Positions 17,020-25,306 of a stretch of DNA of 64,000 bases are shown here, piece by piece; within the stretch, counting starts at the first letter, position 1; each line of letters starts with the position of its first letter. The notes under the pieces were generated by a model. It ran no database searches, was not told the DNA's origin, and saw only the letters and a list, made by a program, of their open reading frames with translations. Origin of the DNA: Stackebrandtia endophytica. GTDB lineage: Bacteria > Actinomycetota > Actinomycetes > Mycobacteriales > Micromonosporaceae. The position numbers and the translations under genes were made by a program. The DNA is taken from assembly GCF_006716355.1 (NCBI RefSeq), contig NZ_VFOW01000001.1, positions 4,216,001 through 4,280,000 on the forward strand. The letters run 5' to 3'.

Positions 17020-17090
17020 AGTGGTGGTGGCGGGGGTCGTCCCGCGTTCTCGCTCGTACGGGTGAACGCACCTCTTTCACGGCCTGCGGT

Positions 17091-18020
17091 TCAGCGCTGT
17101 CGTCGGTATTGCCCGGGTGGGGAGCCGAACTGTCGTTTGAACGCCGAGGCGAAGGCGAACTCCGACCGATAACCAACCTGTGTGGACACCGCGCTGAGTG
17201 GGCGGTCGGTGTCGGTCAGGAGGCGCGCCGCGAGCGTCATACGCCACCAGGTCAGGTAGGCCAGCGGTGACCGACCCACCAGGGTGCTGAACCGTCGCGC
17301 GAACGCCGCGCGTGACAGGTTGGCAACCGCGCCGAGAGACTCGACCGTCCAGCGGCGTTCGGGTTCGGAGTGGATGGCCTCCAACGCCGCCGTCACCGCG
17401 GAGTCGGACAGCGCGGCGTTCCAGCCCGAGACACGGCTCGGGGCCCGATCGAACCAGGTGCGCAGGATGTACAGCAGCATCGTGTCCAGCAGGGCGGGGA
17501 TTATCGCGTCGGCCCCCAATCGCGGATCGGTCAATTCGGTGGTCAGCAACTCCACGGTGGCTCGCAACGTCGCAGGCTGGCCCATCCCCGATCGAAGGTG
17601 GATCATCGCGGGCAGATCGGCGAGCAGCGGGTGTGTGCGTGCCGAGTCCAGTTGGTACGCCCCACATAGGGTGACAACGGCCGGGTCGTCGGGTTCGTTG
17701 CCGATGGGAGGCGCCCCGTGGCGGTGTTCGAACCGGTCGTCGACTTCCGGGTCACAGGTGTGGCCGCGCAACGGGGTGTCGAGGCTGTCGGCCAAGGCGT
17801 GGCCACCGCCGTGCGGAAAGAACACCACGTCACCGGGATCGAGCCGTCGAACCTCGCCGTCGGTGGGGATCAGCAGACAGCTCCCCTGTAGAACGACTTG
17901 AAAGCCGGCACCGCCCGGACCCGGGGCGAACCGCTGTCCGAATGGACGGCCCCACGCCGAACGAGCCGACCGTGGGTGGCCGGTGCGCATCACCGAGATG
18001 ACGTCGCTGAGAACATCCAT
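17091..18020 (-). CDS. AraC-family regulator with cupin-like sensor domain
   Basis: A 309-residue protein. The N-terminal half is cupin-like (LDPGDVVFFPHGGGHAL). The C-terminal 100 residues form two helix-turn-helix units (WTVESLGAVANLSRAAFARRF and VGYRSEFAFASAFKRQFG), ending in the AraC-typical SPPGQYR. ATG 18020 is preferred over an upstream start because it gives the usual family length. It diverges from the NmrA-quinone reductase fusion, which is probably its target. Confidence 0.88.
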   Translation of the reverse strand: MDVLSDVISVMRTGHPRSARSAWGRPFGQRFAPGPGGAGFQVVLQGSCLLIPTDGEVRRLDPGDVVFFPHGGGHALADSLDTPLRGHTCDPEVDDRFEHRHGAPPIGNEPDDPAVVTLCGAYQLDSARTHPLLADLPAMIHLRSGMGQPATLRATVELLTTELTDPRLGADAIIPALLDTMLLYILRTWFDRAPSRVSGWNAALSDSAVTAALEAIHSEPERRWTVESLGAVANLSRAAFARRFSTLVGRSPLAYLTWWRMTLAARLLTDTDRPLSAVSTQVGYRSEFAFASAFKRQFGSPPGQYRRQR

Positions 18021-18120
18021 TGCGCGACGATATCGCCATGAATGATCTGCGAGACGATCACGTATGAATACAAGCTTTTCAAGCATGGGAAGTCTCGGAC
18101 ATCGGCCATAACGTTCGAGC

Positions 18121-19914
18121 ATGACTCACGTTGACTCGACACCCGTACGTCGGATTCTGGTGACCGGAGCGACCGGCACCGTAGGGAAGGCGATGGTGAA
18201 CGCCCTACGCCGACGCGACCTCTCAGTGACCGCGTTGACCCGCGACCACGCCGTGGCCGATCTACCCGCCGACGTCGAGGTGGTGACCGGTGACCTCACC
18301 AAACCCGCATCCGTCATCGCCGCGGCGCGCGAGGCGGACGCGGTGTTTCTCACCTGGCCGCTGCTCGACACCGGCGCTGCGGAGGCGACTGTCGCCGGGT
18401 TGGCCAAAACTGTGCGCCGCATCGTCTACCTGTCCTCGGCCGACGTCGTCATCCCGGAGCCGGGCCCCGGAGTCGACGTCCACCGGCGTCTGGAGAAGCT
18501 GATCGCCGCCTCCGGGGTGGAGTGGACGTTCCTGCGCCCCCACGCGTTCGCCGCCAACGCGCTGCGCTGGGCCGAACAGATCCGAAGTGGCGACGAGGTG
18601 CGCGGGCCCGACGGTGCGGCCACCACCGCACCGATCGATGAACGCGACATCGCCGAGGTGGCGGTCCGTTCCCTACTGGCGCCCGGCCATCACGAGCGGT
18701 GCTATCTGCTGACCGGCCCGGAGCTGCTGGACAGCCGCGACCAGCTGCGAATCATCGCCGACGCCGTTACTCGACCACTGAAGTGGATTGAACTGTCGCA
18801 TGAGGATGCCGCTGCACGGTTCGGTGACACCGGCTGGCCCGCCGCGATCATCGAGGCGGTACTGGCCGCGCAAGCCTCCCTGGTGGAGCGACCCGGGCCG
18901 CTCACCGACACCGTCGAGTCGATCACCGGTACCGCCGCGCGACCGTTCCGCGACTGGGCGGCCGAACACCGATCCGCGTTCACCGCCGAGGCGACGATGC
19001 GGGCGGCGCGAGTCCACGAATACGGTGGGGCGGAGGTCATCCGGATCGACACCGTGCCCCGCCCCGAACCGGGTGACGGTGAAGTGTCGATCAAGGTCGC
19101 CGGCGCCGGCTTCAACCCCTCCGACATCGGATTCCGTTCCGGATTCCTCCACGACATCCTTCCGGTGACGCTCCCGATCACCCTGGGTTCCGAAGTGGCC
19201 GGGACGATCGTGTCCATCGGCCCGGACGTCGATAGGTGGCGGGTCGGGGACACCGTGTTCGGCCGAATCGACGGTGGGGGAGGACAGGCCGAGTACGCCG
19301 TCGCCGCGCAGGACGAGGTGGTCGCGGCACCCACCACGATCGCGTTGGCCGATGCCTCGGTCATCCCGGTGGCGGGGTTGACCGCGGCTCAAGCCGTCGC
19401 GGTCGCCGGTGTCGACAGGGGACATCGTGTGCTGGTCAACGGTGCCGGAGGCGGAGTGGGCGGTTTCGTCGTGCAACTGGCCACCGCGGCCGGAGCCCAT
19501 GTCGTGGCCACGGCTTCGTCGCGCAGCGCCTCCACGGTGAGGCGACAGGGGGCGTCGCGCATCGTCGACTACCGGACGACGTCCGTCTCCGACTACATCT
19601 CGGGCGCCGATGCACTGATCAACCTGGTCGCGCTCGACCCGGAAGAGGCGACCGCGTTGGGAGGGCTGGTGCGGCCCGGTGGGCGAATCGTGTCGATAAC
19701 CGGGCCGATTCCGGTTCCCGCCGACTCTTCGATCGTCTCCACGCAGGTCCTCGCCGTCAATGACACGGACCGATTGGCGGAGCTGGTAGCCTTGGTTGAC
19801 AATGGACTGTTGATGGTTGACGTCAGCCAGCGGCGTCGGTTGCGGGATCTGGCTCAACTACATCGCGACAGCGAGGCCGGACTGCTGCGGGGCAAGGTCG
19901 TGATCGTTCCGTAG
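18121..19914 (+). CDS. NmrA-like SDR fused to quinone oxidoreductase (MDR)
   Basis: A 597-residue fusion. Residues about 10-285 are an atypical short-chain dehydrogenase of the NmrA group with nucleotide-binding motif TGATGTVG. Residues 293-597 are a zinc-independent medium-chain NADPH:quinone reductase with GAGGGVGGF at the cofactor site and a typical N-terminal part starting at Met293. The junction is seamless, so two separate ancestral genes probably lost the stop between them. Either half should bind NAD(P)H. A shared role in redox or electrophile defence, under the divergent AraC regulator, is inference. The NmrA half is related to the stand-alone protein at 22267-23082. Confidence 0.9.
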   Translation: MTHVDSTPVRRILVTGATGTVGKAMVNALRRRDLSVTALTRDHAVADLPADVEVVTGDLTKPASVIAAAREADAVFLTWPLLDTGAAEATVAGLAKTVRRIVYLSSADVVIPEPGPGVDVHRRLEKLIAASGVEWTFLRPHAFAANALRWAEQIRSGDEVRGPDGAATTAPIDERDIAEVAVRSLLAPGHHERCYLLTGPELLDSRDQLRIIADAVTRPLKWIELSHEDAAARFGDTGWPAAIIEAVLAAQASLVERPGPLTDTVESITGTAARPFRDWAAEHRSAFTAEATMRAARVHEYGGAEVIRIDTVPRPEPGDGEVSIKVAGAGFNPSDIGFRSGFLHDILPVTLPITLGSEVAGTIVSIGPDVDRWRVGDTVFGRIDGGGGQAEYAVAAQDEVVAAPTTIALADASVIPVAGLTAAQAVAVAGVDRGHRVLVNGAGGGVGGFVVQLATAAGAHVVATASSRSASTVRRQGASRIVDYRTTSVSDYISGADALINLVALDPEEATALGGLVRPGGRIVSITGPIPVPADSSIVSTQVLAVNDTDRLAELVALVDNGLLMVDVSQRRRLRDLAQLHRDSEAGLLRGKVVIVP

Positions 19915-19923
19915 CTTGGCGAT

Positions 19924-20571
19924 TCACTCGGTCAACATGAGTTCGACGGCCTCCGGCACCGATGTGACCGAGTGGGTCGGTGTCGCCTGGGCCGGATCGA
20001 GTTGACGGCCCTGTTCCAGCCAGATCGTGTCCAGGCCGGCGGCTCGCCCGCCGGCCACGTCCAGTTCCTGACTGTCGCCGACCATCCAGCCGCCGTCGGC
20101 CAACGTGACGCCCAGCTTGGCGGCAACCGCCTCGAAGATCCGCCGGTCCGGTTTCTCGACGCCCTCGACCTCCGAGATCGCACACGCGTCGACGTAGTGG
20201 TCCAGGCCGGTCAGCGAGATCTTGGCGTTCTGGTTCGTCTCCGCGCCGTTGGTGACGATCCCGATCGACCAGCCGTTGTCCTTCAAACGGCGCAACGCCT
20301 GCAACGTCGGCGCCTCCGCTCGGACGAACCTCGGATAACCGTCGCGAAACCTCGACCAGAACGTCTCGAAGTCCTCGTCCACGTCGAAGTAGCCGTGGAC
20401 GCGACGCAACTGATGCGACAGGTCGACCTCACGGAAGTCCACTTCATACAGAACGTCCATGTCGGCGGGGCTCAGCTCGGTCGCGGCGGCGAAGTTGGTC
20501 GCCCAGCGTCGATATGCGGGTGCGCGGTCCACCAGGGTGTCATCGAGGTCGAACAAGGCCAATCGGGTCAT
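19924..20571 (-). CDS. HAD-superfamily hydrolase
   Basis: A 215-residue protein with the four HAD motifs: FDLDDTLVDR (nucleophile Asp), IVTNG, K in EKPDRRIF, and GDSQELDVAGG. It probably dephosphorylates a small metabolite, but substrate is not predictable. ATG 20571, just before TRLALFDLDD, is used; earlier in-frame codons add only non-conserved residues. It is convergent with the fusion gene, 10 bases apart. Confidence 0.9.
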   Translation of the reverse strand: MTRLALFDLDDTLVDRAPAYRRWATNFAAATELSPADMDVLYEVDFREVDLSHQLRRVHGYFDVDEDFETFWSRFRDGYPRFVRAEAPTLQALRRLKDNGWSIGIVTNGAETNQNAKISLTGLDHYVDACAISEVEGVEKPDRRIFEAVAAKLGVTLADGGWMVGDSQELDVAGGRAAGLDTIWLEQGRQLDPAQATPTHSVTSVPEAVELMLTE

Positions 20572-20642
20572 AATGACCGAGCCTAGCCGGATGAGTGGAC
20601 CGAATCGGCGACTACGGTGTCGCCGCAACGGAGCGGATCGGG

Positions 20643-20668
20643 TGGTACTGGGCGCGTGGTCAGTACCA
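20643..20668. promoter_or_regulatory. 8-bp inverted repeat in intergenic region
   Basis: TGGTACTG (20643-20650) and CAGTACCA (20661-20668) form a perfect inverted repeat with a 10-base loop in the 285-bp gap between the divergent HAD and HIT genes. It could be an operator or RNA hairpin; no regulator can be named. The rest of the gap shows no gene. Confidence 0.35.
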
Positions 20669-20856
20669 GGGGTCCACCATCCTCCTCCCCATATTTTGAT
20701 CGTAGATCGGTTTCGCTGAACGCAGGCTTAAGCCACCTTGAGGGGACTTCAGGAAGCCGGGGAGGCCTACGGAAGTCGTACGGGGCATCTCCGCGTCCTG
20801 GTCCGTACCGGGTGGTTCGCGGGGTCCGCGGCGGTGCCGGTCGTACCATGTGCGTC

Positions 20857-21204
20857 ATGACCGACTGCCTGTTCTGCCGGATCGTCGCCGGCGAGATTCC
20901 CGCGACCGTGGTGTCCGACTCCGATGACGTGATGGCGTTTCGCGACATCAATCCCAAGGCACCCGAACACATTCTGGTGATTCCGAAGGCTCACTTCGAC
21001 ACCGCGGCGGCGATGGCGACGGTTGATCCGCTGTTGGCCGGCAAGGTGGTGGCGGAGGCGGGTGCCATCGCCGAGAAGCTCGGCTTCGCCGCCGACGGGT
21101 ACCGGTTGATGTTCAACACCGGTGCCAACGGTGGCCAAGAGGTGTTGCACGCCCACCTTCACATCCTGGGTGGACGGCCGTTGGGGCCGATGTTGGCGAC
21201 CTGA
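20857..21204 (+). CDS. HIT-family (HinT-like) nucleotide-binding protein
   Basis: A 115-residue protein with N-terminal CLFCRIVAGEIP, the PKAPEHILVIPK segment and the histidine triad HAHLHILGG near the C-terminus. HinT proteins hydrolyse adenosine phosphoramidates and acyl-adenylates. The start MTDCLFC at 20857 is chosen; an in-frame ATG three codons earlier is possible. Confidence 0.93.
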   Translation: MTDCLFCRIVAGEIPATVVSDSDDVMAFRDINPKAPEHILVIPKAHFDTAAAMATVDPLLAGKVVAEAGAIAEKLGFAADGYRLMFNTGANGGQEVLHAHLHILGGRPLGPMLAT

Positions 21205-21356
21205 GGCTGGTACGTCGAGGCGATGACGTTCCACCACCGGGTGAATACGATTGACGTGCCCGCAGAGACCGGCTGCGCCGCGCCTATTCCGTCACGACGG
21301 AGAACACGGCCGATCTCTGACACGACAGCACGTTGAGTCCTCGGAGTCGAGCACCC

Positions 21357-21827
21357 ATGTCATACCCCAACCCGCCACAGGACGAGCCGGACGTCCATAT
21401 CGACCTCGATCAGCCGGAGCCCGAGACCGATGATCGTGAACGTCGCCTCAACTCCCGGATCACCGGCCTGTTGATCGTCGCGGTGGTGTTGGCCGTCGGC
21501 CTGGTCACCTCGACGGTCCTGTACGCCCAGCAGGTTGATGAGAACAACGAACTCCGGAAGCAGCTCGCCGGGGCCGCCGAGCCGTCCGCGGGCGCTGAAT
21601 CACCGGAGTCGTCCACGGACGCTGAATCACCGGCAACCGACCCGACGGTTGTCATCGAGGCTACGCCGACCACCATCCCGGACAACGACGACGAAGTCGT
21701 GGTCACGGCGGTCCCGTTCAGCTGTGAGGCGCTGGGCTGGTATCCGTTGGACGATGACGCACGTTTGGACGAGGCTGTCGAGATCAGCCTGGGCGACTCG
21801 GTCGTCCACTGCCTCAAGGAGCCTTAG
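21357..21827 (+). CDS. membrane-anchored hypothetical protein
   Basis: A 156-residue protein: acidic cytoplasmic N-terminus (HIDLDQPEPETDD), one transmembrane helix at about 37-57, then an E/S/P/T-rich extracytoplasmic linker and a small C-terminal part with two cysteines (SCEALGW and HCLKEP) that could form a disulfide. Function is unknown. A degraded partial copy of this gene lies just downstream at about 22010-22140. Confidence 0.7.
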   Translation: MSYPNPPQDEPDVHIDLDQPEPETDDRERRLNSRITGLLIVAVVLAVGLVTSTVLYAQQVDENNELRKQLAGAAEPSAGAESPESSTDAESPATDPTVVIEATPTTIPDNDDEVVVTAVPFSCEALGWYPLDDDARLDEAVEISLGDSVVHCLKEP

Positions 21828-22009
21828 TCTCGCGGTCGTTGGATCGCCGAGAGGCGATTGAGGACGGTCGGCCGCCTGCTCGATGGCCTGCGCCCTCGAC
21901 GACTCAACTCCACATCGGAGTCATAGTGTCGAGCGCACCTCTCTTCCCGTCCGGAACCAAAGTCCGGCACCATGCCGGGAGGGTCCATGTTGAGTACCCT
22001 TGCGCGGTC

Positions 22010-22140
22010 GTGATGAGACAGTCCATATAGATCTGGATCGGCCGCCGGCGTGGTGTTGGCGGTCAATCTGGTGGCCCTCGGCGTGTTCCGCGCCCGCACG
22101 GCCGACGAGCTTCGCCGACAACTGGTCGAGGTCGAAGCCG
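22010..22140 (+). pseudogene. decayed partial copy of the upstream membrane-anchored gene
   Basis: The stretch from GTCCATATAGATCTGGATCGG (encoding HIDLD in one frame) is followed, in another frame, by VLAVNLVALGVFRA and ADELRRQL. These match HIDLD, VLAVGLVTSTVLYA and ENNELRKQL of the gene at 21357-21827 in the same order. About 60 bases between the two parts are missing and the frame has shifted. There is no intact start or stop arrangement. It looks like a tandem duplicate that has decayed. Confidence 0.6.
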
Positions 22141-22196
22141 AGGCGATGTCCACTACTCGGGCAAGCCGGAGTGATCGAGGTCACTGCCCGGCCGGA

Positions 22197-22227
22197 GCAG
22201 TCGCGGACTCCATGTGTCCGCGACTGC
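22197..22227. promoter_or_regulatory. perfect 11-bp hairpin before NmrA gene
   Basis: 22197-22207 pairs perfectly with 22217-22227 across a 9-base loop. No T-run follows. It sits 39 bases before the start of the NmrA-like gene and could be the end of an upstream transcript or an operator. Confidence 0.45.
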
Positions 22228-22266
22228 CCATAGCTTGGCGCTTCCATCGAATGAAGGAGGAAGTCG

Positions 22267-23082
22267 ATGATCTACCTGGTGGCCGGGGCGACCGGAACCG
22301 TTGGGCGGCATGTGGTGCAGACCCTGCACGAGGCCGGGCACGAGGTCCGTGCGCTGACCCGCGACCCCGCCAAGGCGACGTTTCCCGATGGCGTGTCCGC
22401 CATCGCCGGCGACCTGAGCACCCTGGACGCCGTCATCCCCGCGTTGGACGGGGTCGTCGGGGTCCATCTGGTGAACTTCGGTGGCGGCGAGAATTACGGG
22501 CCGCTGGAGAACGGGGTCGAACTGGTGCGCGCCATGGAATCGGCGGGGGTCCGCAAGGTCTCCATGCTGGCCGGCTGGAACGAGTCCACGCTGGAGTCCG
22601 CAGTATGGGACAGCGGTCTGGAGTGGGCGCAGGTGTTGCCGACGGCGTTCATGTCCAACTCGTTCGACCACGCCGACAAGATTCGCGGCGGAGAGGTCCG
22701 TGCGCCGTTCGTTGACGTGAAGACCGCCGACGTGCACGAGGGTGACATCGGCGCGGTGTGTGCGCACGTGCTCATGGACGAGGGGCACGGCGGCGCCAAG
22801 TACGGGTTGACCGGGCCGCAACGCCTGTCTCTGCGGGAGAAGATCGACATCTTCGGTGAGGCGCTGGGACGCGACATTCGGCTGATCGAACAAACGGCCG
22901 AGGAGGCGCGTGTCTCGATGTCGCAGGAGGGGGTGCCCGCCGACATGATCGAGTTCTTGTTGGAGGTCTTCAGCGCCCCGCCGGTGGAGGCCAACACGGT
23001 TAACGACAACGTCGAGAAGGTCACCGGCCGCCCGGCACGCAGCTTCGTCGAATGGGTAACCGAGCACGCCGACCGCTTCTGA
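22267..23082 (+). CDS. NmrA-like NAD(P)-binding protein
   Basis: A 271-residue atypical SDR with GATGTVGRHV at the dinucleotide site near the N-terminus. It lacks the YxxxK catalytic pair in the usual place, as in NmrA/HSCARG-like redox sensors. A strong GAAGGAGGAA precedes ATG. Its C-terminal PARSFVEWVTEH is similar to AARPFRDWAAEH in the NmrA half of the fusion at 18121-19914, so they are paralogs. Substrate or sensor role is unknown. Confidence 0.88.
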   Translation: MIYLVAGATGTVGRHVVQTLHEAGHEVRALTRDPAKATFPDGVSAIAGDLSTLDAVIPALDGVVGVHLVNFGGGENYGPLENGVELVRAMESAGVRKVSMLAGWNESTLESAVWDSGLEWAQVLPTAFMSNSFDHADKIRGGEVRAPFVDVKTADVHEGDIGAVCAHVLMDEGHGGAKYGLTGPQRLSLREKIDIFGEALGRDIRLIEQTAEEARVSMSQEGVPADMIEFLLEVFSAPPVEANTVNDNVEKVTGRPARSFVEWVTEHADRF

Positions 23083-23178
23083 GAACGCCCCGACACGCGG
23101 TGTTCGAGCTGCCGCGCACCACCGTGATCAGGGTGCGGTGACGACCGGATGGTGCTGGCCCGCACCGGATCGAACGTT

Positions 23179-23214
23179 CATGCCCCAGCGGAATTGTCAT
23201 ACCGCTGGGGCATG
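23179..23214. terminator. perfect 13-bp hairpin ahead of the MoxR-VWA operon
   Basis: CATGCCCCAGCGG (23179-23191) and its exact complement (23202-23214) enclose a 10-base A/T-rich loop. It lies 97 bases after the NmrA stop and 150 bases before the SWIM-like gene. No T-run follows, so it may end the NmrA transcript with Rho help or act in the leader of the next operon. Confidence 0.55.
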
Positions 23215-23366
23215 ATGTGTTTCGGTGGTTCGCGGTACAGCGCATTCGCGCTGGTATTCCCATGTGCGTCGATGCCCGGCATCGACGTGTCTCCGTGCGC
23301 CGTCGCATCATCCCTTGTGTACGGACGTTTCGTCGCGCCCGTACCCCGATTGTCTGGAGGTCGTCA

Positions 23367-23906
23367 GTGGGCGACGAGAGCGACACGGCGTCGAACACCG
23401 CGTCGAAGACAGCTTCAAACACGGCGTCGAAGAGTGCGGCGCAACTGGTCCCGCGCATCGCGCCGAGAAAGCTGGGGAAGGTGCCGTACGTCGAATTGGT
23501 CGACGGAAAGGTACAGGGCGTGGTCTCCAGCGGCTCCGACATTGCGCGGGTCTACGTGTCGTGGGTCAGCTTCACCGACGGTGAGCACCTGTTCGGCTGC
23601 AGCACGAACAACAACCGGCCGTGCGGTGGCGCCGCGGGCAACCACCTGTGTAAACACCTGGACTCATTGCTGGCCGAGGCCGTCACGATGTACGGCTACG
23701 ACCGGGTCGCGCGATACCTCAAGATCGAGTCGCCGAACCCCGACACCCACCTGCGTTTCTCGCTGACCGCTCCGTGCATCGCCGGCAGCCGGTCGGCGTC
23801 GTCGATCTTCAGTCGGTTCCTGCGGTATCTGACCTATTTGGAGCAACCGGTGGCGACCGCGCCGGTTCCCGAACTGCACTGGTTCCCCACCGTGGGGGTG
23901 AAGTGA
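23367..23906 (+). CDS. SWIM-like Cys/His protein, first gene of MoxR-VWA operon
   Basis: A 179-residue protein from GTG 23367, which has GGAGG seven bases upstream; the frame is open further up but without a better site. The N-terminus is a low-complexity Ser/Thr/Ala/Asn/Lys stretch. The middle has FGCSTNNNRPCGG followed by HLCKHL, a cysteine/histidine cluster resembling the end of SWIM zinc fingers (CxH), though the first pair is C-x7-C rather than CxC. SWIM proteins accompany MoxR/VWA genes in the E. coli yehLMPQ set. Its stop overlaps the next start (TGATG), indicating translational coupling. Confidence 0.75.
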   Translation: MGDESDTASNTASKTASNTASKSAAQLVPRIAPRKLGKVPYVELVDGKVQGVVSSGSDIARVYVSWVSFTDGEHLFGCSTNNNRPCGGAAGNHLCKHLDSLLAEAVTMYGYDRVARYLKIESPNPDTHLRFSLTAPCIAGSRSASSIFSRFLRYLTYLEQPVATAPVPELHWFPTVGVK

Positions 23907-25306
23907 TGTTGGCTTCTCAACTCGAGTCGCTGCTGGCGACCGACCGTCCCGGTGTCGACGCTGCTTTGCAGCTGGTCACCGACCTCGACGCGGGGCTGCT
24001 CACCGGATACGGGCGACCGAACCCGGACCGTGACGCCGCCTTGGCCGCGCTCACCTCCGCCGTCGCCGCCACCCCGTTGGCCGACAAGGTCGCCGCCGCG
24101 ACCCTGGCCATCGCCGAGGGGATCGTCACCGATGAACAGCTGGCCGTTGTCGCCGCCGCCCGATCGGCGCTGCTCGGCGCGGTCCACGACGCACTTCTAT
24201 CCGATGTGGATGAGGCGACCGATCGGGCCCGTGTCGACGTGGCGGCCGGGGAGGCCGTAGAACCCGACAAGAAGGTCGCGGCACTGCGTGGTGCTGCCCG
24301 TGCCTGGCTCACCGAACTCGCCATCACCGGTGTCGCCGGTCTGGATGAGGCCTTCCTTGGCGACGTGAATCCGATCGTCGAGGGCCTGGGCGGTCATCCG
24401 GCGGGCCGTCGGCTGGCGGTTCTGCTCGACGGACTGTCCGCGGAACTTCGCAGCTGCACCCCGATCGCGTTGATGGCCGAGCCGCCGATGCGACGCTGGG
24501 CCGATCTGTGGTCACGGGCGCAACTGCTCAGCCGTCCGGGACATGTTGACGAGGTCCCGGACGACCGGATAAGCGGACGCCTCTTGGTCCTGGGCACCGA
24601 ACTCTTCGAACACTCCACACTCTTCGGCGTCGTCGTCCACGGTGTCGTCGAAACCGGCAAGGAGGGCGTGCCGCGCCTGGTGCGGGCGACCGTGACCGCG
24701 CCGAAGGTCGACGTCATCACCGGTCCGGCGATGTGGAACCTCATCACCGACCGGCCGAATTTGATGACGGCGCTGGCAGAGGATCGGTGCCTGGAACTGA
24801 CGGACATGCCGATCACGCCCACCGGTGAGCTGGTGTGGTCCGATGAGGATGCCAAGCCCGGTGAGGTCGTCGATCCGCTGGCGACGGCGCGGTTGCATCT
24901 GGTGCAGGCAGTCGCGACGAGGACCCACCCGCTGGACCGGCACCCGGTCGCGATCGCCGAGCCGGTGTTCGTCGAGCAGTACAAGGTCATCAAGGGTGAG
25001 GAGCCGAAGTTCAACCTCGGTGGGGCCACCCTCGACATCGACGTCAGTCGCCTCTCGCCCGCAGCGCCACTCACGGTCAAGAACGTGGCGGCGTCGACGG
25101 CGTGCATCGGTGTGCTGCGCTGGGACGCCGGCTCGTGGACGTTGAGTCCGCTGGCGGTGCAGGCACCGGTGAAGCGTGTTCCCACACTCATCCATAACGG
25201 ACAGTGGGCTGCCGGTCCGACCGACCCGAAGGTCGCCAAAGCCGTGGAGCGCAACGACTCCGTGCGAGTGCTGCGCGAACGAGCGGGAAGGTTGCTGCGC
25301 AAATGA
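23906..25306 (+). CDS. MoxR-VWA operon partner protein of unknown function
   Basis: A 466-residue protein with no motif I recognise. The first 230 residues are Ala/Leu-rich and helical; the second half looks like mixed beta structure. It starts at the ATG overlapping the previous stop and ends in ATGA overlap with the VWA gene, so it is translated as part of the same unit. E. coli YehQ has a SWIM finger plus a long C-terminal part, and the preceding gene plus this one add up to a similar total size. A split YehQ-like protein is therefore a reasonable hypothesis that needs alignment. Confidence 0.75.
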   Translation: MLASQLESLLATDRPGVDAALQLVTDLDAGLLTGYGRPNPDRDAALAALTSAVAATPLADKVAAATLAIAEGIVTDEQLAVVAAARSALLGAVHDALLSDVDEATDRARVDVAAGEAVEPDKKVAALRGAARAWLTELAITGVAGLDEAFLGDVNPIVEGLGGHPAGRRLAVLLDGLSAELRSCTPIALMAEPPMRRWADLWSRAQLLSRPGHVDEVPDDRISGRLLVLGTELFEHSTLFGVVVHGVVETGKEGVPRLVRATVTAPKVDVITGPAMWNLITDRPNLMTALAEDRCLELTDMPITPTGELVWSDEDAKPGEVVDPLATARLHLVQAVATRTHPLDRHPVAIAEPVFVEQYKVIKGEEPKFNLGGATLDIDVSRLSPAAPLTVKNVAASTACIGVLRWDAGSWTLSPLAVQAPVKRVPTLIHNGQWAAGPTDPKVAKAVERNDSVRVLRERAGRLLRK

